This document shows positions 8,182 through 17,153 of a stretch of DNA of 64,000 nucleotides, one piece after another. Origin of the DNA: Arthrobacter sp. efr-133-TYG-118 (GTDB taxonomy: Bacteria; Actinomycetota; Actinomycetes; Actinomycetales; Micrococcaceae). The first letter of the stretch is position 1, and every line of letters begins with the position of its first letter. The stretch lies in the NCBI RefSeq assembly GCF_030209755.1, contig NZ_JARVRH010000006.1, forward strand, positions 124,001 to 188,000, read 5' to 3'. A program made the translations under genes and the position numbers. The notes below the pieces were generated by a model, which was not told the origin of the DNA, did not search any database, and was given only the letters and a program-made list of their open reading frames with translations.

Positions 8182-8969
8182 TGAGCGCCGTCACCATGAC
8201 CCCGGCCCTGACCGATCCCGCAGTGGAGCACGTCATCGGGCTCATGCGCACGACCCGGATGCCGCACGCCCGTGCCGTCGTCGCCGACGTCCTGGCCACC
8301 GCGAAAGCCCAACGCTGGGATCCCACCGAAGTCGTTCGTGTCCTGCTCGAAGCCGAAGCCACCGGCCGGAACCGGTCAATGCTGGCCACCCGCCGCAAAC
8401 GCGCCGGCTTCCCGACCGGGAAGACCTTCGACGTCTGGGACGAAGCCCTCTCCACCCTCCCGGCGTCAACCACGTCGTTCCTGCGGACCCTGGAATGGGT
8501 ACGGCGGCGCGAAAACCTGATCGCCTGCGGGCCCTCCGGCACCGGCAAATCCCTCCTCCTCGAAGCCCTCGGCCAGCAAGCCATCGACCAAGGCATGTCC
8601 GTGTCCTGGCTCAGCATGGAAGACCTCGGCGCCCTCGTCCGCCGGCACCGCATCGATGACAGCGTCAACAAAGCCATCACCCGCGCCACCAACGTGGATT
8701 TGATTTGTATCGATGACATAGGCCTGCTGCCGGTTTCCGCCGACGCCGCCGAGGGCTTCTACCGCGTCGTCGAGGCCTCTTACGAGAAGCGGTCCCTGGC
8801 GATCAGCTCGAACATCCACCCCTCCGGGTTCGACGAGCTCATGCCCAAAACCATCGCCACAGCGACCGTGGACCGGCTCCTCCACCACGCCCACCTCTGC
8901 CAAACCAGCGGCGAATCCGTCCGGCTCATGCAAGCCCAAAACGGGAAAGGAACCCGCCCCATGAACTAA
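8181..8969 (+). CDS. istB: IS21-family helper ATPase IstB
   Basis: A 262-residue DnaA/DnaC-like AAA+ ATPase that directs IstA to target DNA. Walker A is GPSGTGKS at residues 117-124 and Walker B is LICIDDIG near residue 175. The sensor region SSNIHPSGFDELMP and the C-terminal VDRLLHHAHL are typical. Length and motifs are complete, so with IstA the element may still be mobile. Confidence 0.96.
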   Translation: MSAVTMTPALTDPAVEHVIGLMRTTRMPHARAVVADVLATAKAQRWDPTEVVRVLLEAEATGRNRSMLATRRKRAGFPTGKTFDVWDEALSTLPASTTSFLRTLEWVRRRENLIACGPSGTGKSLLLEALGQQAIDQGMSVSWLSMEDLGALVRRHRIDDSVNKAITRATNVDLICIDDIGLLPVSADAAEGFYRVVEASYEKRSLAISSNIHPSGFDELMPKTIATATVDRLLHHAHLCQTSGESVRLMQAQNGKGTRPMN

Positions 8970-9021
8970 CCCCAAACCAACGTCAGGTGCCCGAAACCCG
9001 GCACGCCCGGGGCGCCTGACC

Positions 9022-9115
9022 CTGTCCAAAAATACTTGCCGCCACCGGTCAATCACCTGCCGCCAACGGGCAAACCAACCTGCCGCCACCAGTCATTCCT
9101 AAGCTGCCGTTGACA
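9022..9115 (-). repeat. IS21 right end, multiple terminal repeats
   Basis: TTGCCGCC, CTGCCGCC, CTGCCGCC and CTGCCG motifs, spaced about 20 bases apart, mirror the left end. They form the right-hand transposase-binding array; the tip ends TTGACA at 9115. Confidence 0.8.
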
Positions 9116-9121
9116 GGCGCG
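9116..9121 (+). repeat. Target-site duplication GGCGCG, right copy
   Basis: An identical copy of 6389-6394 directly after the right tip. The host DNA from 9122 to 9314 carries no gene that I can support. Confidence 0.75.
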
Positions 9122-9314
9122 GTCAGCGAGGTCGACCGCTGCCGACTCGGTTCCCGGCTTGGGCCAGGGGTGCTCGATGATGAGCGTCCCCCGAGAACAA
9201 GATCAGGAACCGGCCTGGACACCGCACCAATTGGATGACTGGAATCCAAACGCGGACGAGCGCTGAAGGCCGAGATACAAAACTCAAGAAATCTGAAGCG
9301 GAAGGCGATATCCT

Positions 9315-9566
9315 ATGGAATTCCAAAGTGTCAGTCCTCAAGACATGTACCGCACGGACCAATGGCAGTCACTTGTTGGCGAAATCGTCGAAATCTGGCG
9401 TGGTGGAGTTGTGTATCGCAAGGGGCTAGTCGATGACGCAATGGCCGACGCCTCCGGGCTTTGGATGGCGTCGGAGGGCGTATTCGAGCGGGAATTCATA
9501 GCTGCCTCTTGCGGATTTGAGGTCTGGACCAGTCTCTACCCACGCTCACTACGGGCCAACGCTTGA
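9315..9566 (+). CDS. Small hypothetical protein (83 aa)
   Basis: The ATG at 9315 has GGAAGG 10 bases upstream. The protein looks globular (MYRTDQWQSLVGEIVEIW, then VDDAMADASGLWMASEGVF and SGF-like FEVWTSLYPR), with balanced charge and several Trp, unlike a random frame. I do not recognise a domain. It stands alone between the IS21 element and the convergent IclR gene. The 150 bases after it (9567-9717) contain nothing obvious. Confidence 0.5.
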   Translation: MEFQSVSPQDMYRTDQWQSLVGEIVEIWRGGVVYRKGLVDDAMADASGLWMASEGVFEREFIAASCGFEVWTSLYPRSLRANA

Positions 9567-9717
9567 ACCGATCGAGCCGATCAGAAGGTACAGGTGCTCT
9601 CCGTCCAGCCACTCGTGATCCAGAAGGCCGCGGGAATCACACCGAGCGGTTGCCCTGATACAGACGTCGCGCTGGGAAGCTAACTGTTGCCGTTGTACCG
9701 GACCCCCTGGCATCCGC

Positions 9718-10491
9718 CTAGATCCGGTTGAGTGAGGAATTGTTCCGGATCAGTCGGTTCAGTCCCATGGTGGCCGCCTGGACGGCCGGCCCCACACGTT
9801 CCAGCTGTACGACGCCGAGCGGCCCGGACACGCTGATGGCAGCGATCGGCTCACCGTTCTCCCGAAGGATGGGGCTTGCGGCACAGCACACCCCGGCGGC
9901 CGATTCCTCTTGCTCATAGGCCACACCATGGGTCCGCACGGATCCAAGCTCAGCCCGGAGGTCCCGGGCCGAGGTGAAGGTCCGGGGGCCCACCTTCTCC
10001 AGCTCTCCATCGAGAATCGCGTCGGCGATGGCGGCATCGGTGAAGGCCAGCAGGGCTTTACCGACTCCAGTGGCGTGCGCGGGCATGCGCCCGCCGACCC
10101 TGGAGGGCAGCGGAACCGTGTCTCGCCCGCGGAGGATCTCGATGTAAACAACCTCACGGCCTTCACGCACCGCCAGGTGCACGGCGTGGCCGGTGGCCTG
10201 GCGCAGGTCCGCCATCGTCGCCAGCGCGAGCCGGCGGAGGTCCTTGGGACGGCGGGTAACAGATCCGAGCTCGAAGATCCGCAGGCCAAGTCGCACAGAC
10301 GTCCCGCGGCGTTCCAGGAACTCGTAGTCGATGAGCTCCCGAACGATGCGCGAGACGGTTGCCTTCGCCATTCCAGTCCGCCGGGAAATTTCGGAAATGC
10401 CCAGATCCTCGTCGCCAGGCCCGAAGGCGCCCAAGACCAGGGAGACGCGGCCGATCATCGAATCAGGGATGTTTCGTTCAGTGGGACACAT
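9718..10491 (-). CDS. IclR-family transcriptional regulator of the meta-cleavage module
   Basis: About 257 residues from the ATG at 10491 (MCPTERNIPDSM); the frame is open 60 bases further up, but that part reads unlike the family. An N-terminal winged helix (LGISEISRRTGMAKATVSRIVREL) is followed by an IclR effector domain with PLPSRVGGRMPAHATGVGKA and GVCCAASPI. It is transcribed divergently from the hydratase-aldolase genes 95 bases away, so it most likely controls them with a hydroxylated aromatic or pathway intermediate as effector. No clear ribosome site precedes the ATG. Confidence 0.9.
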   Translation of the reverse strand: MCPTERNIPDSMIGRVSLVLGAFGPGDEDLGISEISRRTGMAKATVSRIVRELIDYEFLERRGTSVRLGLRIFELGSVTRRPKDLRRLALATMADLRQATGHAVHLAVREGREVVYIEILRGRDTVPLPSRVGGRMPAHATGVGKALLAFTDAAIADAILDGELEKVGPRTFTSARDLRAELGSVRTHGVAYEQEESAAGVCCAASPILRENGEPIAAISVSGPLGVVQLERVGPAVQAATMGLNRLIRNNSSLNRI

Positions 10492-10492
10492 G

Positions 10493-10528
10493 CTTGGAGT
10501 ATGAGTCACGGGCAGGCAGCATTCCAAG
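10493..10528. promoter_or_regulatory. Candidate operator in the IclR/hydratase divergent promoter
   Basis: CTTGGA (10493-10498) and TCCAAG (10523-10528) form an inverted repeat separated by 24 bases, in the only space between the divergent genes. It is the best candidate for the binding site of the adjacent IclR protein, but the half-sites are short. Confidence 0.35.
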
Positions 10529-10586
10529 TGTTCGTTCCATTCATTGGCCATCCCGAGGCCGCAACACCACCGACCGGAGATACGGC

Positions 10587-11378
10587 ATGAAAATCAGCTC
10601 ACGCGACAACGATGCCGCGCAGGCCCTGCTGGACGCCTACCGCACCCACAACACCGTCGCGCCACTGACAGATGCCGATCCTGGCCTCAGCGTCGAAGGC
10701 GCGTACCGTATCCAGCTGGAGCAGGTCCAGGCGTGGAAGACTGACGGACGCACGGTCAAAGGCCACAAAGTGGGGCTCACCTCCCGCGCCATGCAGGTCC
10801 AGCTGGGCGTGGACCAGCCGGACTTCGGGCACCTGATGGACGACATGTTCTTCGCCGACACGGATCCAATCAAGGCCGGCCGGTTCATCAGCCCCAAGGT
10901 GGAACCGGAATTCGCATTCGTCCTGGGCAAATCGTTGACCGGCCCCGGTGTCACCGCCGCCGAAGCGCTCAGCGCCATCGACTACGTCGTGGGAGCACTG
11001 GAGATCATCGATTCCCGGATTACCAACTGGAAGATCAAGCTGGCGGACACGATCGCCGACAACGCCTCCTCGGGCGGCGTGGTGCTCGGTTCAAAGCCGG
11101 TGAAGCCGGCGGATCTGGACCTGCGGACCACCGGGGTGAACCTGTCCCGGAATGGCGAGCTCGTCGCCAGCGGCGCGGGCGGTGCGGTACTCGAATCCCC
11201 TCTGAACGCGCTCGTCTGGCTCGCCAACACCCTGGGCCCCCTCGGTGTCACCCTCAAGGCAGGTTCCGTCATCCTTCCCGGTTCCATGACGGCCGCCGTG
11301 GCCGCAGGACCGGGCGACACCATCTCGGCCAGCTTCGCCGGGGGACTGGGCACAGTCACCGCGAACTTCGCCAACTAA
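10587..11378 (+). CDS. 2-hydroxypenta-2,4-dienoate (2-keto-4-pentenoate) hydratase
   Basis: A 263-residue member of the FAH-like hydratase/decarboxylase family. The hydratase adds water to 2-hydroxypentadienoate to give 4-hydroxy-2-oxovalerate in the lower meta-cleavage pathway. The ATG at 10587 follows GGAGA at 10576-10580. Seen: [12 protein letters not shown] near residue 60, [12 protein letters not shown] (metal-binding Glu-x-Glu, about residue 105) and the Gly-rich C-terminus. It precedes acetaldehyde dehydrogenase and aldolase, so its function rests on context as much as sequence; the decarboxylase paralogue is very similar, but a remnant of that gene is also present at 13440. Confidence 0.92.
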   Translation: MKISSRDNDAAQALLDAYRTHNTVAPLTDADPGLSVEGAYRIQLEQVQAWKTDGRTVKGHKVGLTSRAMQVQLGVDQPDFGHLMDDMFFADTDPIKAGRFISPKVEPEFAFVLGKSLTGPGVTAAEALSAIDYVVGALEIIDSRITNWKIKLADTIADNASSGGVVLGSKPVKPADLDLRTTGVNLSRNGELVASGAGGAVLESPLNALVWLANTLGPLGVTLKAGSVILPGSMTAAVAAGPGDTISASFAGGLGTVTANFAN

Positions 11379-11410
11379 TACCACCTATCCAAAGGCACAG
11401 GAGTAACTCC

Positions 11411-12373
11411 ATGGACTTCCGTCCACGTCCCATCGCGGCCATCGTCGGCCCGGGAAACATCGGCACCGACTTGCTCATCAAACTCCAACGCAGCGGTGCG
11501 CTTGACGTTCGCTACGTCGTCGGCGTCGACCCTGCTTCCGACGGCCTGCGCAGGGCACGCGACCTCGGGGTCGAAGCAAGCGCCGGAGGAGTCGACTGGC
11601 TCCTCGAGCAGGAAGTCCTGCCCGACGTCGTCTTCGAAGCCACAAGCGCCAGGGCCCACGAGGCGAACGCCCCGCGATACCGCGACGCCGGCATAGCGGC
11701 CGTCGACCTAACCCCGGCTGCTGTCGGTCCGTTCGTCTGCCCGGCAGTAAACCTGGATGATTACCTGGCAGCCGAAGGCGGCACTGCACCGAACATCAAC
11801 ATGATTACCTGTGGCGGGCAGGCCACCATTCCCATCGTTGCCTCGATTTCAGGAGTCACCCCGGTGGCTTACGCCGAAATCGTCGCCTCCATCTCCTCCC
11901 GCTCCGCCGGACCCGGAACCCGGGCGAACATCGACGAATTCACCGAGACCACCTCGCATGCCATCCAGTCCGTCGGCGGCGCAACGCGGGGCAAGGCGAT
12001 CATTATTCTCAACCCCGTTGAACCCCCTATGGTCATGCGGGACACCGTCTTCGCCGCCATCGGACCCGACGCTGACCGCCACGCCATCACCGAATCCATC
12101 CATCGGATGGTGGCCGAGGTCCAGCAGTACGTCCCCGGCTACCGGCTCAAGTCCGAGCCCCAGTTCGAAGACCCGCGCCCGGATTGGGACGGCAGCGGAC
12201 GCGTCGCCGTATTCCTTGAAGTTACCGGTAACGGCGACTATCTGCCCGAGTGGGCAGGCAACCTCGACATCATGACGGCCGCTGCAGCGCGTGCCGGCGA
12301 ACAACTTGCCCTGGCCTGGACTCTTGCAAAACCGGCCGCCACGAACCAGAAAGAGCAGGTAGTCGCGAAGTGA
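11411..12373 (+). CDS. Acetaldehyde dehydrogenase (acetylating)
   Basis: A 320-residue enzyme converting acetaldehyde, NAD+ and CoA to acetyl-CoA. The N-terminal Rossmann motif is [11 protein letters not shown] (residues 13-23), the catalytic cysteine is in [12 protein letters not shown] (about residue 134), and [19 protein letters not shown] sequence lies in the C-domain. It works as a complex with the aldolase encoded next, which channels acetaldehyde. Its TGA overlaps the aldolase GTG by GTGA. The ATG at 11411 has AGGAG 6-7 bases upstream. Confidence 0.95.
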   Translation: MDFRPRPIAAIVGPGNIGTDLLIKLQRSGALDVRYVVGVDPASDGLRRARDLGVEASAGGVDWLLEQEVLPDVVFEATSARAHEANAPRYRDAGIAAVDLTPAAVGPFVCPAVNLDDYLAAEGGTAPNINMITCGGQATIPIVASISGVTPVAYAEIVASISSRSAGPGTRANIDEFTETTSHAIQSVGGATRGKAIIILNPVEPPMVMRDTVFAAIGPDADRHAITESIHRMVAEVQQYVPGYRLKSEPQFEDPRPDWDGSGRVAVFLEVTGNGDYLPEWAGNLDIMTAAAARAGEQLALAWTLAKPAATNQKEQVVAK

Positions 12374-13443
12374 CCTCTAACGAACTCGCCGGGATCGGCA
12401 AACCGCCCGTCCGCATCATTGACACCACCCTCCGCGATGGCAGCCACGCCGTCAGCCACAGCTTCACCTTCCAGCAGGTCACGGACATCTCCAGAGCCTT
12501 GGATGACGCCGGCGTGCCGATCATCGAGGTCACCCACGGCGACGGTCTGGCCGGGTCCTCCTTCAACTACGGCTTCTCCACCGTCCGGGACATCGATCTG
12601 GTGGCCGCTGCCGCCGAAGCCGTCACCGACGCGAAAATCGCCGTCCTGCTGCTCCCCGGGCTGGGTACTGTGAAGGACCTCCGCGAGGCCCACGCCGCGG
12701 GGGCGCGCATGGCACGCGTCGCCACCCATTCAACGGAGGCCGACGTCAGCATCCAGCATTTCCGCGCGGCACGGGATCTCGGCATGGAAACCGCCGGGTT
12801 CCTTATGCTCTCGCACCGCAGCGAACCGGCCCAATTGGCCAAACAGGCACGCATCATGGCCGACGCGGGCTGCGAGTGCGTCTACGTAGTGGACTCCGCG
12901 GGGGCGTTGCTTCCCGACGGCGTCCGGACCCGCGTTGAGTCCTTGGTCCAGGAACTCGGCGACGACGCCATGGTGGGTTTCCACGGGCACCAGAACCTCT
13001 CCATGGGCGTAGCGAATTCCCTGGAAGCCTACCGCGCCGGGGCCCGCAGCATTGACGGAACACTCCGGGCGCTCGGGGCAGGCGCGGGAAACACTCCCAC
13101 GGAAGTGCTCGTGACCGTCTTCGACGCCATGGGCATCCCCACCGGCGTCAACGTCGAGGCAGCCCTCGCCGCCGCCGAAGAAGTGCTTGCGCCCATCGTG
13201 AAGCGCATGCCGATGATGGACCGTTCCTCGATCGTGCAGGGGCGCTACGGCGTCTACAACTCGTTCCTCCTGCACGCGGAACGGGCCGCAGAGCGCTACG
13301 GCGTTCCGGCCTACCAGATCCTGCGCCGGGTCGGCGAAGCCGACTACGTCGGCGGCCAGGAAGACATGATCATCGACGTCGCCATCGAACTGGCGGGTCA
13401 GCAGCGCCGGGCAGTCGAACAGAACGAAAGAGTGCCCGCATGA
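12370..13443 (+). CDS. 4-hydroxy-2-oxovalerate aldolase
   Basis: A 357-residue HMGL-like TIM-barrel aldolase with a DmpG communication domain, splitting 4-hydroxy-2-oxovalerate into pyruvate and acetaldehyde. Seen: [12 protein letters not shown] near residue 17 (metal Asp), [14 protein letters not shown] around residue 205 (metal His pair) and [17 protein letters not shown]. The GTG at 12370 overlaps the dehydrogenase stop by four bases, and the stop in turn overlaps the next ATG (ATGA at 13440). The tight coupling matches the physical complex of these two enzymes. Confidence 0.95.
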   Translation: MTSNELAGIGKPPVRIIDTTLRDGSHAVSHSFTFQQVTDISRALDDAGVPIIEVTHGDGLAGSSFNYGFSTVRDIDLVAAAAEAVTDAKIAVLLLPGLGTVKDLREAHAAGARMARVATHSTEADVSIQHFRAARDLGMETAGFLMLSHRSEPAQLAKQARIMADAGCECVYVVDSAGALLPDGVRTRVESLVQELGDDAMVGFHGHQNLSMGVANSLEAYRAGARSIDGTLRALGAGAGNTPTEVLVTVFDAMGIPTGVNVEAALAAAEEVLAPIVKRMPMMDRSSIVQGRYGVYNSFLLHAERAAERYGVPAYQILRRVGEADYVGGQEDMIIDVAIELAGQQRRAVEQNERVPA

Positions 13444-13814
13444 GCAACGAACCCACCACTACACCGTCCTCCCAAGGTAGCGCCTGGACCGAAGACCGCG
13501 TCGCGGACTTGTTGTACAAGCGCGAACTGGACCTGACGGACGGCGGGAAGATCGCCGACGAATACCCGGAACTTGATCTCGACTCCGCCTATCGGGTGCA
13601 GCGGAAGCTGGTCGACCTGAAGGTCGCCGGCGGAGAGGGCGTGATCGGCGTCAAGGACCAGGACGACAGGTTGGCCGACGAGGTGGAGATTTTCGCTGGA
13701 CACCCCGACGACATTCTGTCCGGGGCAGGAGGTGACGGCTGGAGAATTCGGCGTCCGGTCATTCACCTCGCTGCCAACACCATGCCCGGCAAGAACCTCA
13801 GCGTTCTCCTTTAA
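13440..13814 (+). pseudogene. Truncated 4-oxalocrotonate decarboxylase-type gene fused to unrelated codons
   Basis: The first 70 or so codons match the N-terminus of the hydratase/4-oxalocrotonate decarboxylase family (WTEDRVADLL, LDLDSAYRVQRKLVDLKVAG, GVIGVK). Homology stops at the GVK codons near 13655, where the family would continue LGLTSRAK. The frame then runs through about 50 codons of unrelated sequence to a TAA at 13812. All metal-binding residues are missing. The decarboxylase is the normal partner in this operon type, so the 2-hydroxymuconate branch was probably lost through a deletion or insertion here. An in-frame chimera could still be translated through the ATGA overlap. Confidence 0.75.
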
Positions 13815-13821
13815 GGCGAAC

Positions 13822-14655
13822 ATGACATACGAACAGATCCTCGTCGACGTTCGCGACTCGATCGCGACGATCACTCTGAACCGTCCAGAACAGCGCAACG
13901 GTTACACCTGGACAATGGCCGACGAGCTTGGCACGGCGTTCCGAGCCGCGAACGTCGATCCCGAGGTTCGCGTCGTCGTCCTTGCCGCGTCCGGCAAGGA
14001 CTTCTGTGTTGGGGCGGAACTTCACCGTGGGAAGCGCTTCGGGCCCGGCCCGGACGACGACCCGAGCATGTGGGTGGAACCGGCGTCGCGTGTCACTCGG
14101 GCGATCTTCGAGATGGACAAGCCTGTGATCGCTGCGGTGCGGGGCGCGGCAGTCGGCGTCGGCTCAACGTTGCTTCTGCCCGCCGACGTGCGGCTGGCGA
14201 GCACGGATACTCGGTTCGGCTTTATGTTCGCCCGCCGCGGTATCTATCCCGAGGGCGGGTCTACGTGGTTCCTCCCGCGTATCGTCGGTCTTGGCCGCGC
14301 GCAGGAGTGGATGATCACCGGCCGGCTTATCCCGGCCGCGGAAGCGCTGGAGGCGGGACTCGTCAGTGCCGTTCACGAGCCGGACGAGGTACTCGACAAG
14401 GCGCATGAACTGGCGCACGAGTTTGTCCGAAACTGCGCGCCAGTGTCGGTGGCCGTGATCCGCCAGGCGCTACTGCGTATGAGCGCCAACGACTCGCCGT
14501 ACCCGTCCTTCGAACTGGATTCAAAGTTGATCGCGAGCTGCGCCGACAATCCAGACGGTGTGGAGGGCATCGCTTCGTTCTTGGAGCGACGCGCGCCGAA
14601 ATTTCCGCGGACCGTAGAAAAGGACCTGCCCGACTTCCTGCCATGGAGGCAATGA
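13822..14655 (+). CDS. Enoyl-CoA hydratase/isomerase (crotonase family)
   Basis: A 277-residue crotonase. The ATG at 13822 (MTYEQILVDVRDSIATITLN) is preferred; the frame extends upstream into the truncated gene. Seen: NRPEQRNGYTW, SGKDFCVGAEL (oxyanion-hole region, about residue 65), AAVRGAAVGVGSTL (second oxyanion segment) and FGFMFARRGIYPEGG with the likely catalytic Glu. It hydrates or isomerises an enoyl-CoA. It seems unrelated to meta-cleavage and abuts the decarboxylase scar. Part of its 5' region is duplicated at 4-88, so this gene has taken part in rearrangement. Confidence 0.9.
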   Translation: MTYEQILVDVRDSIATITLNRPEQRNGYTWTMADELGTAFRAANVDPEVRVVVLAASGKDFCVGAELHRGKRFGPGPDDDPSMWVEPASRVTRAIFEMDKPVIAAVRGAAVGVGSTLLLPADVRLASTDTRFGFMFARRGIYPEGGSTWFLPRIVGLGRAQEWMITGRLIPAAEALEAGLVSAVHEPDEVLDKAHELAHEFVRNCAPVSVAVIRQALLRMSANDSPYPSFELDSKLIASCADNPDGVEGIASFLERRAPKFPRTVEKDLPDFLPWRQ

Positions 14656-14778
14656 CCGCCGAACCCCCCCCTTATGCGGACTGCTCAATCAGAGAGTGAG
14701 CGGAGCGCAGCACCAACTGACCTCGATCTCCTCAGCCAGGATGTCTCACTGGCCCTGCCCCCGTTTCGTGGATACGGG

Positions 14779-15000
14779 TTATGCGGCTTTTTGAGAGTCC
14801 GCGATCTGGCGTGAGTATTGCAGTTCGAAGTCCACGGGGCTGACCTGACCGATCGAGGCGTGCCGGCGACGCCGGTTGTAACCGGTCCTCGATCCACCCG
14901 CGGACCTCGATTCGGGCCCTCTTCCTGGCTGGCCAAACCCGCCGGTAGTAGAACTCGGCCTTCAACGTTGCGAAGAACAATTTGGCCAAGGGGTCGTCTC
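14779..15000 (-). pseudogene. IS3-family transposase OrfB, C-terminal remnant
   Basis: Read on the minus strand: KLFFATLKAEFYYRR, then RARIEVRGWIEDR, then after a one-base frameshift near 14880 YNRRRRHASIGQVSP and VDFELQYSRQIADSQKAA, ending TAA at 14779. This is the end of the integrase core of IS3-type transposases. The N-terminus, OrfA and terminal repeats are missing. The 120 bases before it (14656-14778) show nothing. Confidence 0.85.
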
Positions 15001-15094
15001 AGCATTATCCGGTGTATCCCATGGAACGGGTCAACCCGTTGGCTGAGGCGAACGCGGTGATCTGGGCCGAGGCGTATTAGGTTGCCCCCGGCCT

Positions 15095-15120
15095 GAGTTA
15101 AGCCGAATTCGGCTTAGCTC
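15095..15120. repeat. Palindrome, core TAAGCCGAATTCGGCTTA
   Basis: A perfect 18-base palindrome at 15099-15116, extended to 26 bases with one mismatched pair. The same half-unit recurs at 15139-15148 and 15198-15207. It lies 170 bases upstream of a tyrosine-recombinase fragment, as expected for a recombination or regulatory site. Confidence 0.7.
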
Positions 15121-15138
15121 AGACTATGCCGAGGAAAA

Positions 15139-15207
15139 CGCTAAGCCGAGAAGTGCCGACGCTGGCCGTCGGTCCCACCGATCGCAGGTTTATTCCCCGG
15201 CTTAGCG
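15139..15207. repeat. Inverted repeat CGCTAAGCCG ... CGGCTTAGCG
   Basis: The ten-base arms are perfect inverted copies (15139-15148 and 15198-15207) around 49 bases. They share the TAAGCCG unit with the palindrome at 15095. They are possible recombinase arm sites or the end of an element. Confidence 0.6.
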
Positions 15208-15268
15208 CTCAGGACCAGTTCTGGCGTTACCTTCGTCGTATACATACGCCCAGTGAAGGGAAAATGCT

Positions 15269-15541
15269 ATGGACACGATGGTCAGTGAGATTGGCGAGCG
15301 AGTTGTTGCCGCCGCATTGGAAGCGGCTGGCTACGCGGAGTCGACGATCGGTCAATACCGGAAGCCGCTTCGGTGGCTGGGGATGCTGGCACGGAATCAA
15401 GGTGGCGTTTATACGCTGGCTTTGGGTGCTGAGTTCGCGTCGATGACGACGAGTCCGCTGACTGGGAACTTCAGTGCGCAGCGTTTTGACTATGGCCGCT
15501 TGGTGGTGGCAGAGCGACGGAACGCCCGTTGTCGGCGTTAA
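15269..15541 (+). pseudogene. Tyrosine recombinase, N-terminal (core-binding domain) fragment
   Basis: The frame from 15269 encodes 90 residues with a SAM-like core-binding domain start (VAAALEAAGYAESTIGQYRK and LRWLGMLARN) and then NFSAQRFDYGRLV. Homology ends near residue 80 and a stop follows. The catalytic domain is absent here; a matching C-terminal part lies on the same strand at 17943-18290, beyond the MFS/MarR pair. 15542-15680 shows no gene. Confidence 0.65.
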
Positions 15542-15680
15542 ACAAAGGGAGTTGCAGTCGATGCGGGAACTCCCGTTCGACTCGGATTTGTCCGGGGTCT
15601 GGCACTGGACGGGCACACGGGCGACTCGGCATACTCTGGAAATCAACACCTCGCCCGTATGCGTAATTACCACCAGCCAG

Positions 15681-17153
15681 CTACCGCGCTTCACCTACCC
15701 GGGCGTCGCTCCGCCCGCGGGCGGCCCGGGGAGCATGCGTCATGAGGGCGTGGATAAGCAGTGCGATGAACACCACCGCGCAGAGGACTGCTCCGAGCGC
15801 GAACGTCGCACTGATTCCGGCGCCGCTCGGGTGAAGATCCGGCGCCATGTTCGCCGCGAGTACTGCGCCCGCCACCGCGGTGCCGAAGGAGCTTCCTACG
15901 GTGCGCAGGACTTGGTTGAAGCTCACCGAACTACCCAACTCTTCGGTGGCTACACTGCGGGCAATCAACGCCGGCATGGCCGCATAGCTGGCACCCATTC
16001 CCAGACCGAACACCAACATACCGATCAGGATCTCCCAGAGTCCGGCGTGGGCAAAATAGAGCAACATTCCAGCTGCCGTCATCATGCCGGCACCGATCGG
16101 CAACAGTGCCGTCAGGCTGACCCGGCGCGACAGACGGCGCACTAGACGATTGGCCACGAAGCTTCCCACCGACAACGGGAACATGACGAATCCGGCCCAG
16201 AACAGAGGCAGGGCAATGCCGTAGCCGGTAGAAGCAGGAGCCTGGGCAACGAGGCTGGAAATTGAAAGGCCGATGTACATCGCGGCGCCCAACCCGACCG
16301 CCGTGCCGTTGGCGAGCAGCACTTCCCCGTTGCGGAGCACCCGAAGGTTGATCAAGGGATGCCTGGCCCGCAGCTCGGCCCCGACCCAGGACGCCAGGAC
16401 GACTGCCGCGAAAATCAGGGTGTCGATCGTCCACGGCGAGCTCCACCCCCAGTTCGGCCCTTCACTGACGCTCAACAGCAGGGCGCCGAGGCCGAGACCG
16501 AGCAGACCTGCGCCCGTGTAGTCGAAGGGCACCCGAGGGGCATGCTCGTCAGGGCCTGCAGGCACGGCGCGGTAGACGACCACGATGGCCGTGACCACGA
16601 ACAGTGCGGCAAACCAGAACGCGAACCGGAAATCGAAGAGTCCCGCAATGATTCCGGTCAAGGGGTAGCCGATCCCGATCCCTGTCGACACGGTCACCGA
16701 CAGGCTGGAGATCGAGAACTGCACCTTGTCGGCGGCGACGTAGCGGCGGGCGAGGGCGATCGTCACCGGGACGATCCCGTAGCTCAGGCCCTGAAACGCC
16801 CGTCCGATCAGGAACACCGTGAAGTTTGGCGCCACCGCGGCGATGATGGACCCGACGAGTATGATCGATAATGACCACAGAAGGAGCCGCTTCTTATGTG
16901 GTCCGTCACTGAGCCGGCCCATGGCGGGGGTCGCAATGGCGCCGACCAGAAGGTTGATGGTGAGCATCCACTGCGCCGTGCTGACCGACACCTCCATCTC
17001 GCGGGAAATGGTCGGCACCAACAGCATGCCCAGCGAGCTGACGATCGCCGTGGAGAGCGCCGCGTAAACCAGGGCCGGCATCAAGCGCGAGCGTTCCGCG
17101 CGTTCAGTCAACGGATCCCTCCGATCCGAGCTTCCGGAGAACGGGGATGGCAT
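15681..17153 (-). CDS. MFS drug-efflux transporter (DHA2/EmrB-QacA type)
   Basis: About 490 residues with 14 predicted membrane segments, the size of DHA2 proton-drug antiporters. Seen: a motif A loop GRLSDGPHKKR after TM2, a long Pro/Gly motif C-like TM5 (GIGIGYPLTG) and a short hydrophilic N-terminus. I use the ATG at 17153, 10 bases after GGAAG. A TTG at 17159 and an ATG at 17081 (MPALVYAALS), beyond the marR stop, are alternatives. The 3' end of marR overlaps its start, so the two form one operon. The cargo is unknown; aromatic or antibiotic export is typical. Confidence 0.9.
   Translation of the reverse strand: MPSPFSGSSDRRDPLTERAERSRLMPALVYAALSTAIVSSLGMLLVPTISREMEVSVSTAQWMLTINLLVGAIATPAMGRLSDGPHKKRLLLWSLSIILVGSIIAAVAPNFTVFLIGRAFQGLSYGIVPVTIALARRYVAADKVQFSISSLSVTVSTGIGIGYPLTGIIAGLFDFRFAFWFAALFVVTAIVVVYRAVPAGPDEHAPRVPFDYTGAGLLGLGLGALLLSVSEGPNWGWSSPWTIDTLIFAAVVLASWVGAELRARHPLINLRVLRNGEVLLANGTAVGLGAAMYIGLSISSLVAQAPASTGYGIALPLFWAGFVMFPLSVGSFVANRLVRRLSRRVSLTALLPIGAGMMTAAGMLLYFAHAGLWEILIGMLVFGLGMGASYAAMPALIARSVATEELGSSVSFNQVLRTVGSSFGTAVAGAVLAANMAPDLHPSGAGISATFALGAVLCAVVFIALLIHALMTHAPRAARGRSDARVGEAR

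Larger units (their letters stand above)
6395..9115 (+). mobile_element. IS21-family insertion sequence (about 2.7 kb, apparently intact)
   Basis: Both IS21 genes (istA, istB) are intact and overlap in the usual TGATG manner. The tips match as imperfect inverted repeats: TGTAAGCGGCAACTT at 6395 against TGTCAACGGCAGCTT read inward from 9115. Each end carries several GCGGCA-containing terminal repeats of about 20-23 bases, typical of IS21. The innermost pair, 6469-6489 and 9022-9042, are inverted copies of a 21-base sequence with one mismatch. A 6-bp direct repeat GGCGCG flanks the element, within the 4-8 bp range known for this family. No passenger gene is present. Confidence 0.92.

Noticed and set aside
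15000..15080. Short plus-strand frame ending VIWAEAY-stop that could be the C-terminus of a lost protein
   Set aside because: Only about 26 codons, with no recognisable family.
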